From Fredricksoniimonas sp964643325 (GTDB lineage: Bacteria; Omnitrophota; Gorgyraeia; Zapsychrales; Fredricksoniimonadaceae), in the NCBI GenBank assembly GCA_964643325.1, contig CAZXSE010000003.1, positions 45,429 through 109,428 of the forward strand: DNA of 64,000 nucleotides. The letters are read 5' to 3'. Made by a program: the position numbers and the translations under genes. The notes beneath the pieces were generated by a model that was given only the letters and a program-made list of their open reading frames with translations, was not told where the DNA came from and did not search any database. Below, piece by piece: positions 58,230-64,000 of the stretch; the first letter of the stretch is position 1; each line of letters opens with the position of its first letter.

Positions 58230-58250
58230 GCGCTCCTCCTGACCGTTGAC

Positions 58251-58278
58251 ATCTTAACGCGCCAACAAAGAAAGGCAA
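58251..58278 (-). promoter_or_regulatory. Weak candidate promoter for the TamB-like gene
   Basis: Minus strand TTGCCT (58278-58273), 16-nt spacer, TAAGAT (58256-58251). It lies between the end of the hydrogenase-like operon and the TamB-like ATG at 58229. Confidence 0.35.
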
Positions 58279-58312
58279 ATAATTTATGGTTCTTTCACAA
58301 GCAGCGTAAAGA

Positions 58313-58993
58313 TCAGCGCGGGGTCTTAATGCGGCCTAAGAGCCGCAATAATCCGTCGAGGATTGTCAAGGGATGCGGAGGGCATCCGGGAATGTAAAGA
58401 TCAACGGGAAAGATCGCATCCAGGGTCCTTGGGGATTCCGGGGTGCCGGCAAAAATACCGCCCGAGATCGCGCAGCTGCCAACAGCAATGACAAATTTCG
58501 GCTCCGGCATCGCGGCATAGGTCCTGGCCAGCGCCTCTGTCATATTACGCGTCACAGGGCCTGTGACCACAATGCCGTCCGCGTGACGGGGCGATGCGGT
58601 GAACTGAATACCGAAACGGCTCAGGTCAAAGACCGGCGTGTTCAACACATTGATATCCATCTCGCACGCGTTGCAGCCGCCCGCCGAGACCTGGCGCAGC
58701 TTAAGGGACCGTCCGAAGATCCGAAGGGCCTCTTTGTTCACCGCGCGCGCAAGCTCATATCCCCTGCCGTCCAGGATAAGGTCCTCCCGGCGGGAAACAG
58801 CCATCCGGAGATCCGTGGAATGGACAATGCCGCTGTCCGGGGTGAATGTGATGGCGCCGGCATCAACGCTCTTGCCGTCCCGGGCAACAACAGGCCTGCC
58901 CCGGTAACGCGGCGGAAGGACAGGCAGCTTCCCTTTCGGAAAAGCCAGCGTCCGGCATCCCTGCTTCAAGCGTGTGATCAATATTTTGAACAT
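58313..58993 (-). CDS. Ehr/Hyf-like hydrogenase small subunit with degenerate ferredoxin N-terminus
   Basis: 226 residues. Residues about 100-226 are a NuoB/HycG-type domain with four cluster cysteines: C107 and C110 (GGCNACE), C174 (VGSCAISGG), C204 (PGCPPHP). Residues 1 to about 95 resemble HycF/NuoI ferredoxins at both ends (LAFPKGKLPVLPPRYRGRPV; LRMAVSRREDLI) but have no CxxCxxC motifs, only C13, so they cannot bind the usual clusters. Last gene of the operon. Confidence 0.85.
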   Translation of the reverse strand: MFKILITRLKQGCRTLAFPKGKLPVLPPRYRGRPVVARDGKSVDAGAITFTPDSGIVHSTDLRMAVSRREDLILDGRGYELARAVNKEALRIFGRSLKLRQVSAGGCNACEMDINVLNTPVFDLSRFGIQFTASPRHADGIVVTGPVTRNMTEALARTYAAMPEPKFVIAVGSCAISGGIFAGTPESPRTLDAIFPVDLYIPGCPPHPLTILDGLLRLLGRIKTPR

Positions 58994-59002
58994 AAGCGCA
59001 CC

Positions 59003-60520
59003 TTAAAGGTCATGCCCGCAATAGGACAGGCCAAAACTCTTATTGCACAACGGAAAATCCGATATCCCCTCGCCCCGCACAGCCATCGCCAGGCCGAACC
59101 AGTTATGGAACGACGGGTCCTTGATCTTGTAACGCATGAGCCCGCCGCGGGCGTTCGTCATGCCAACATGCATGATCTCGCCGCGGAACCCCTCGACAAG
59201 CGCTACGGCCATGGCATCCGGCCTCAACGCCCCGGGCCGCGTAAAGATCTCTCCTTTGGGCAGCGACGGCAATATCTTGAGCAGGAACTCGAGCGAGCGC
59301 ATGACCTCCTGGCGCCGGACAAAAGCCCTTGCGTACACATCACCGGTGGCGGCCAGAGAGACCGGCACATGATGGAACTGCCACATTCCCGATGGATAAT
59401 TGATGCGCACGTCCCGCTCCAGCCGGCTCGCGCGCCCGGCAGGGCCGACAAGGCCAAGGTCCCTGGCGCGACGGACGGAAATAACACCAACGCCTTCAAA
59501 GCGGGCCATTACCGACGGACGCGTGAACAATAGTTCGCTGACATCCTCGAATTCTTTCTTGTAAACATTGAGCTTGCGGCAAAACTCGCCGGCCATGGCC
59601 GTATCGATGTCGAAAAGAACACCGCCCGGGCGGCACAATCCCTTACCAAAACGATTGCCGGTCAAGGCCAACAGCAAGTTCAAATAATCCCCGCGCATGC
59701 GTCCGAAATAAGAACTCGTCGGCAAGAAGCCCGCGTCCATGCCCAAAGCGCCCAGGTCCCCCACATGATTGGCCAACCGCTCAAGCTCCAGCGCCACCGC
59801 GCGGATGGCCTGGGCGCGTGGCGGCGCCATGACACCGCCCAGCGCCTCGACCGTCTCACAGAATGCCGTGGAATGCCCGATGGTCGTATCCCCCGCGATG
59901 GATTCGCTCAAGAGCGCTCCCCGGCGCAGGTCATCGGTGCACATCAACGGCTCGATCCCGCGGTGCTGATACCCGAGCTGGATCTCAAGATGCAGGATCT
60001 CCTCGCCGTGGCATTGAAAACGGAAATGCCCAGGTTCAATGATGCCCGCGTGCACAGGGCCAACGGTCACTTCATGGACCTCTTCCCCTTCAACGGCATA
60101 AAAGGGGTAAACGCCGGGAATAGGGCGTGTGCCAATGTCCGGCCAAATATCTTCAACGCCGGGGCCGCGGTAATTTCGATGATACCGCAGGGGCTTGAGC
60201 CACGGATGCCCATCGGGCGTGATGGCCCACTGCTCCGCGATCTCGCGCTCGAAATCATGCGCCTGCAAAAGATGCGGCGTCAGCGCCTCATACTGCAAGC
60301 CGTCCGGTAAAAGATGCGCGGCAAGCACCTGCACAACAGCTTCATCATCAAGGCCAAGCATGGCGAACAGGCAAAAAGACCCACCGGCCTGCGGAGCCGC
60401 GAACAGGTTCATCAGCCGCGCGCCTGCACGGCAGCGGCGGACAACCTCCATGCGAAGCTCTGTCGGCGTCAAGACAGGCACATCGGCCAATGCGATGCTG
60501 GCACCGTTAAATAATTCCAT
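59003..60520 (-). CDS. Ehr-type hydrogenase-like large subunit lacking nickel ligands
   Basis: 505 residues. NuoC-like N-terminal domain (about 1-140) fused to a HycE/NuoD-like domain. The L1 motif RxCGICxxxH of [NiFe] hydrogenases is replaced by IAGDTTIGHSTAF (209-220), and the C-terminal DPCxxC is replaced by ISDFPLCNKSFGLSYC with cysteines 492 and 501 nine residues apart. A classical active site is therefore not expected. This fits energy-converting hydrogenase-related (Ehr) complexes. It ends 9 nt before the small subunit. Confidence 0.87.
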   Translation of the reverse strand: MELFNGASIALADVPVLTPTELRMEVVRRCRAGARLMNLFAAPQAGGSFCLFAMLGLDDEAVVQVLAAHLLPDGLQYEALTPHLLQAHDFEREIAEQWAITPDGHPWLKPLRYHRNYRGPGVEDIWPDIGTRPIPGVYPFYAVEGEEVHEVTVGPVHAGIIEPGHFRFQCHGEEILHLEIQLGYQHRGIEPLMCTDDLRRGALLSESIAGDTTIGHSTAFCETVEALGGVMAPPRAQAIRAVALELERLANHVGDLGALGMDAGFLPTSSYFGRMRGDYLNLLLALTGNRFGKGLCRPGGVLFDIDTAMAGEFCRKLNVYKKEFEDVSELLFTRPSVMARFEGVGVISVRRARDLGLVGPAGRASRLERDVRINYPSGMWQFHHVPVSLAATGDVYARAFVRRQEVMRSLEFLLKILPSLPKGEIFTRPGALRPDAMAVALVEGFRGEIMHVGMTNARGGLMRYKIKDPSFHNWFGLAMAVRGEGISDFPLCNKSFGLSYCGHDL

Positions 60521-60523
60521 GGA

Positions 60524-61939
60524 TCATCTCGCTCCCACAATGGCCGCTGCCGCGCGCAAGGCTGTCGTCAACGCCTGCGGCATCCAGAGGCCGATCCCCG
60601 TCAGGACGGCGATCGCCGCCGCGACAGGGATGTTCATCAGCAGATTCTCTTTTTTCGCCAGGGCCGGCGCCGCCGGCTCGCCATGAACGAATTTCAGCAC
60701 GATCCTGGCCAGGCCGATGAACATGATCATCAGGCACGCCGCAAAGATCCCGGCCAGTACATAATTCCCGGAAATGACCGATGCGTTAAGGATCATCAGC
60801 TCACTGTGGAACGTCGCGAACGGGAACATTCCCGCCCCCGCGAACATCGAGGCCAGCAGAAAGATCCCGGTCACCGGATAAGTATGGATCACGCCCCGCA
60901 CATCATGCGTCCGCGATGATCCGTATTTCTGGGCGACCGATCCGGCGGTCAGGAACATGATGGTCTTGGCCAGGGCATTGGTGATCATATGGAACAGCGC
61001 GCCAAAGATGCCAACAGGCCCGAGCCCCAGCCCGAGCACCAGGATGCCCATGTGCTCGATCGACGAATAGGCAAAAGCCCGCTTGAGCGAACTCTCGCCG
61101 AGGATGAAGAACGCCGCGACCGCCAGGGAAAGAACGCCCGTAACGATCAGGACCGACGCGTAAAAATCGCCGAGCCCGGTCATGCCGCAGATCTGATTGA
61201 CCCGCATGAGCGCTAAAAAAGAGCATTGCGTCAACCCGCCGGCCATCAGGACCGCGACCATCCCCGTCGCATGGCCATAGGCTTCCGGCTTCCAACTGTG
61301 CATGGGCGCCAGGCCCATCTTGCAGCCGTAACCGACCAGAAGGAAAATAACGCTGAGCTTGAGCCAATTCACTGATACGGAGGAAGCGCCTTCGAGAATG
61401 GCCGGCAACAGGAGCGTGCGCCCTTCATGCGCCGCAATGGCCAGAAAGAAAGTTCCCATCAACGCCAGCGCTATCCCGACGGAACACACCAGAAGATAAC
61501 GCCAGGTCGCCTCCAGGCTCTCCTTGTTGCGGTGGAACGCGATCAGCGGCGCGCTGAACAGTGTTGTTGTCTCCACCGCCACCCATAAAAGCCCCATGTG
61601 ATAGCTGACCGACGCAAGCGTCATGGTCGCCAAAAGCGCCAGCAGGCACGCAACAAACACCTTGTTGCTGCGCTTCTCATGCTCAAAATAACCGAGCATG
61701 AACACGGACACGGCGACAAAAAGAAAGCTGACGACCGACAGGACGATCAGCCCGACCGCATCCAGCGTCAGATACCCGTCGAATTCCGGCAGCGGCATCT
61801 GCCGCCAGAAAGCCGCAACAATGACCGCATGAATAACAGCCACGGCGCACAACAGCCGCACGCGGAACATCCCGCGCACCGGCAACAGCGCCATCAGGCC
61901 GCTGACGAACGGAAAAAGGACAAGGAACGCCAGCATCAC
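60524..61939 (-). CDS. HyfF/NuoN-like proton-pumping membrane subunit
   Basis: 471 residues, about 13-14 transmembrane helices of the Mrp/NuoL-M-N antiporter type. Key channel residues are present: E123 (AVETTTLF) and K207 (GYGCKMGLAPMHSWKPEA). So ion translocation is likely even though the redox subunits are altered. ATGA overlap with the HyfE-like gene and 4-nt gap to the large subunit gene. Confidence 0.9.
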   Translation of the reverse strand: MMLAFLVLFPFVSGLMALLPVRGMFRVRLLCAVAVIHAVIVAAFWRQMPLPEFDGYLTLDAVGLIVLSVVSFLFVAVSVFMLGYFEHEKRSNKVFVACLLALLATMTLASVSYHMGLLWVAVETTTLFSAPLIAFHRNKESLEATWRYLLVCSVGIALALMGTFFLAIAAHEGRTLLLPAILEGASSVSVNWLKLSVIFLLVGYGCKMGLAPMHSWKPEAYGHATGMVAVLMAGGLTQCSFLALMRVNQICGMTGLGDFYASVLIVTGVLSLAVAAFFILGESSLKRAFAYSSIEHMGILVLGLGLGPVGIFGALFHMITNALAKTIMFLTAGSVAQKYGSSRTHDVRGVIHTYPVTGIFLLASMFAGAGMFPFATFHSELMILNASVISGNYVLAGIFAACLMIMFIGLARIVLKFVHGEPAAPALAKKENLLMNIPVAAAIAVLTGIGLWMPQALTTALRAAAAIVGAR

Positions 61940-62589
61940 AAATGTTCCCCCATCTTCGGCCGGCCCGCCGCGCCGGGTGTGTGTTCGAACTCTTCATTGA
62001 TATGATTGAGCACGATCGCCATAATAAATACCGCGACAAAGATATCCAGCAAAATGCCCATCTCGATCAAGGTCGGCATGGCATCAAAAAGCGAGAGCGC
62101 GAAAAGGAAAATGCCGTTCTCGATGACCAGATACCCGATGACCTGCGTCACCGCCCGGGTGCGGGTCACCATGATCAGGAACCCCAAAAGGACGGTCGAC
62201 AAGGCGCACGGCAACCCCAGGTCCTCGAGCGGCCTGCCCGGGATCCTGAGCGAGAGCGACACCCAGAACGCCCCCGCGATCAACAGCGCGCCGCAAATGA
62301 TCGATGTTCCCAGGCCTATGATCGGACGGACTTCCGAGCGCATGGAAATGTGCCGGATGGCCCACAACAGGATGGCCGGGACCAGTGCGGCCTTAAGCAC
62401 GATCGTTCCGCCGGAAAGCAGCATCTCATGGCCTGAAATGGAATCCGCGTGCAGGAATAAAGGCATCAAGCCCAGGACAAAAGACTGCAGGGCGAAGATC
62501 CTGATCATCCCGACAATGCGGGACGTCGCAAGGACCGTCAGCGCAAAAAACACGATCAGGATGCAGCTGGCATCGATCCAGGTGCTCAT
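61936..62589 (-). CDS. HyfE-like membrane subunit
   Basis: 217 residues, about seven hydrophobic helices. NuoK-like segment IGYLVIENGIFLFALSLFDAMPTLIEMGILLDIFVAVFIM with the conserved membrane glutamates (IENG, IEMGILLD). Matches HyfE of hydrogenase-4 and its Ehr counterpart. It lies 4-nt coupled between the HyfC-like and HyfF-like genes. Confidence 0.9.
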   Translation of the reverse strand: MSTWIDASCILIVFFALTVLATSRIVGMIRIFALQSFVLGLMPLFLHADSISGHEMLLSGGTIVLKAALVPAILLWAIRHISMRSEVRPIIGLGTSIICGALLIAGAFWVSLSLRIPGRPLEDLGLPCALSTVLLGFLIMVTRTRAVTQVIGYLVIENGIFLFALSLFDAMPTLIEMGILLDIFVAVFIMAIVLNHINEEFEHTPGAAGRPKMGEHL

Positions 62590-62592
62590 CGC

Positions 62593-63522
62593 CTAGCCCC
62601 TCCACAGCGTTACAACAAGGCCGAAGAATGCGAGCGCGGAAGCGATCAACAGGAAATTCCTGACGCGATTGAGCCGCAGGCGCGCCATGGACGATTCAAT
62701 GAGCCCAATAACGATCGCCACGCCCAGCATCCCGCCCGCGAAGATCAGCATATCCACCGGCCAGGACCCCGTGCGTACAGGAACAATGACCGCTACCAGC
62801 ATGCCGGCAAAGATAAAAAGTTTCATGGCCGCCGCATCCAGCATGTACGCCAGGTCCACCCCGCTGTGATCGAGCAGCATGACCTCATGGACCATGGTCA
62901 GTTCCAGATGCGTGTCCGGATCATCCACCGGGATCCGGCAATTCTCCGTCAACAGGACAATAAAGAAGCTCGCCGTTACCAGGATCAGCGACGGGCCATC
63001 CAGGCTCCAGGACAAAGGCGCCGCCGCCCCGATCATCTGGGACAGAACCGTCTCCTGCGCCAGAATAGCCAGCGTGATGAAATTGATGAACAGCGTTGTT
63101 TCCGCAAGGCAGGCAAAGAAAGCTTCGCGGCTGGCGCCCATGCCCTCCATGCTGAATCCCGTATCCAACGCGGAAAGGATCATGAAGAACCTGCCCAGCG
63201 CGAAAAGATAAGCCACCAGCAAAATGTCGCCGGGGAATGACACCGGCGCTTTCAGAGGGCCTAAGGGGATGAACAATGCGATGATCAGCATGAGAGCCAA
63301 AAGAAGCGGCGGCGTCATGCGGAATATCCATGTAGTGCTCTGGCTGTAAACGCATTGCTTCTGCAGCAGCCTGGCCAGATCAAAATACGGCTGGAGCAAA
63401 GACGGCCCCCGCTTGCCCGCAATGCGCGCCTTGACCTGCGCGATAACGCCGATCAAAAAAGGCGCGGCCGCCAGGACGATGAGCCAGTGCGCCAGAATAG
63501 AACCCGCAAGATCGAACATCAT
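62593..63522 (-). CDS. HyfC/NuoH-like membrane subunit
   Basis: 309 residues from ATG 63522, two bases after the HyfB-like stop with AAGG upstream; ATG 63540 is an alternative. Eight transmembrane helices. Signatures: AGKRGPSLLQPYFDLARLLQKQ, and TENCRIPVDDPDTHLELTMVHEVM, the HycD/HyfC version of the quinone-side loop. It connects the soluble module to the pump. Confidence 0.92.
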   Translation of the reverse strand: MMFDLAGSILAHWLIVLAAAPFLIGVIAQVKARIAGKRGPSLLQPYFDLARLLQKQCVYSQSTTWIFRMTPPLLLALMLIIALFIPLGPLKAPVSFPGDILLVAYLFALGRFFMILSALDTGFSMEGMGASREAFFACLAETTLFINFITLAILAQETVLSQMIGAAAPLSWSLDGPSLILVTASFFIVLLTENCRIPVDDPDTHLELTMVHEVMLLDHSGVDLAYMLDAAAMKLFIFAGMLVAVIVPVRTGSWPVDMLIFAGGMLGVAIVIGLIESSMARLRLNRVRNFLLIASALAFFGLVVTLWRG

Positions 63523-63524
63523 GG

Positions 63525-64000
63525 TCACCTTAACTTCCATGCAAGAAGGAATATCAGGAACAGAAAGATGTACATCAAGTACATCTGAGTATAACGACTG
63601 CGGCTGCTGTCGATCCCGCGCGCCGCGGTCATCACGCCCGCCCAGAACGGCCGGTACAAAAGTTCTTCCGCGGCATCATGCACGCCGGATGCACGGCGGG
63701 CCGCCTTAGGGAAAGGCCCCCGGATGGCATCTTTAACAGAACGCGCCAGCAAAGCTTTCCCGACGAGATCAATGATCGGGCGCGCGAACGAGGAAGCCGT
63801 GTACTGCGCGCGCGAAGTGACCTGCGTGAACCCGCAGCTCCATGTCGGCTGCACCTTCATCGGCGCCCGGCCCAAAAGCCCCCGGCGTACAAGGACCAGC
63901 CCCAGCATGAGCGCGCCCACAAGAAGCACGGTCCCAATGACCGCAGTCAGCGGCCCAAGGACCTGTGCAGCGTATATCATGGAAGGTTCTGCGTGCGTCA
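63525..64000 (-). CDS. HyfB/NuoL-like membrane subunit (5' end outside window)
   Basis: C-terminal about 158 residues of the largest antiporter-like subunit, open to the right edge. It shows the HyfB tail: WSCGFTQVTSRAQYTASSFARPI, then a charged segment and a last transmembrane helix (MYIFLFLIFLLAW). First visible gene of the HyfB-C-E-F-G-I order, the order also of ehr clusters. Confidence 0.87.
   Translation of the reverse strand, partial: THAEPSMIYAAQVLGPLTAVIGTVLLVGALMLGLVLVRRGLLGRAPMKVQPTWSCGFTQVTSRAQYTASSFARPIIDLVGKALLARSVKDAIRGPFPKAARRASGVHDAAEELLYRPFWAGVMTAARGIDSSRSRYTQMYLMYIFLFLIFLLAWKLR

Noticed and set aside
1..64000. CRISPR arrays, prophage, integrases or transposases
   Set aside because: No regularly spaced direct repeats and no phage or transposase genes were found anywhere in the window.

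Overview
The window is a 64 kb stretch of a scaffolded draft genome. It has two runs of exactly 100 N, at 45662-45761 and 56979-57078. The organism is a GC-rich diderm bacterium that makes lipid A: lpxA, lpxD, BamA, an OmpH/Skp chaperone, Mla-type lipid transport, a TamB-like protein and OmpV/MipA are all present. A fused LpxC-FabZ protein, a short mS38/COX24-like ribosomal peptide and an Ehr-type membrane complex, together with bacterial housekeeping gene order, suggest an uncultivated lineage such as Omnitrophota or another PVC-related phylum. That assignment is an inference from gene content, not a phylogeny. Coding density is very high and almost everything lies on the minus strand in tightly overlapping operons. 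The only plus-strand genes are at 15960-17453, 35081-36834 and 53520-54854.

Region by region. 1-6025: outer-membrane operon bamA-ompH-lpxD-lpxC/fabZ-lpxA behind a perfect consensus promoter. 6073-12429: glmU-prs-rplY-pth-rpsF-ssb-rpsR-rplI-dnaB operon with a promoter and a structured leader. 12430-12915: tRNA-Gln in an unusually repeat-rich intergenic block. 12916-15778: hisG, a 33-residue ribosomal peptide, a TPR protein and ispE. 15960-34951: PpiD-like foldase, cutA, pgeF, rmuC, an Smr protein, an ABC-F ATPase, RNA modification enzymes, dCMP deaminase, an aminotransferase, DAHP synthase, a hybrid kinase with a partner Hpt protein, an M48 lipoprotein, an HD protein, and a small sugar-modification cluster (GT2, left-handed beta-helix acetyltransferase, Gfo/Idh oxidoreductase). 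35081-36834: two membrane proteins of unknown role. 37127-45650: greA, a PC4-like protein, ybaB, yggT, mscS, mlaE/lipoprotein/mlaF/mlaD, an NYN nuclease, a UPF0104 flippase-like protein, lipA, def, panD and trxA. 46085-53449: a 46-residue orphan protein, a B12-radical SAM enzyme, a methyltransferase, a YfhO-like/GtrB-like pair, MipA and a DUF3108 lipoprotein. 53520-58229: PhoH2-type PIN-ATPase, DUF486, a BaiN-like flavoprotein, DedA and TamB-like (the last two cut by a gap). 58313-64000: an energy-converting hydrogenase-related (Ehr/Hyf-like) operon running off the right edge.

The most unusual features are: (i) the Ehr-like complex, whose large subunit lacks the nickel-iron cysteines and whose small subunit carries a ferredoxin-like N-terminus without cluster cysteines; (ii) a repeated structured element with a conserved core and non-conserved but complementary arms (18518-18640, 45834-46008, and half a copy at the edge of a gap); (iii) a 193-nt multi-stem hairpin at 36841-37033; (iv) apparently leaderless transcripts for bamA and the 35081 gene; and (v) two very small genes, one ribosomal-like and one orphan.
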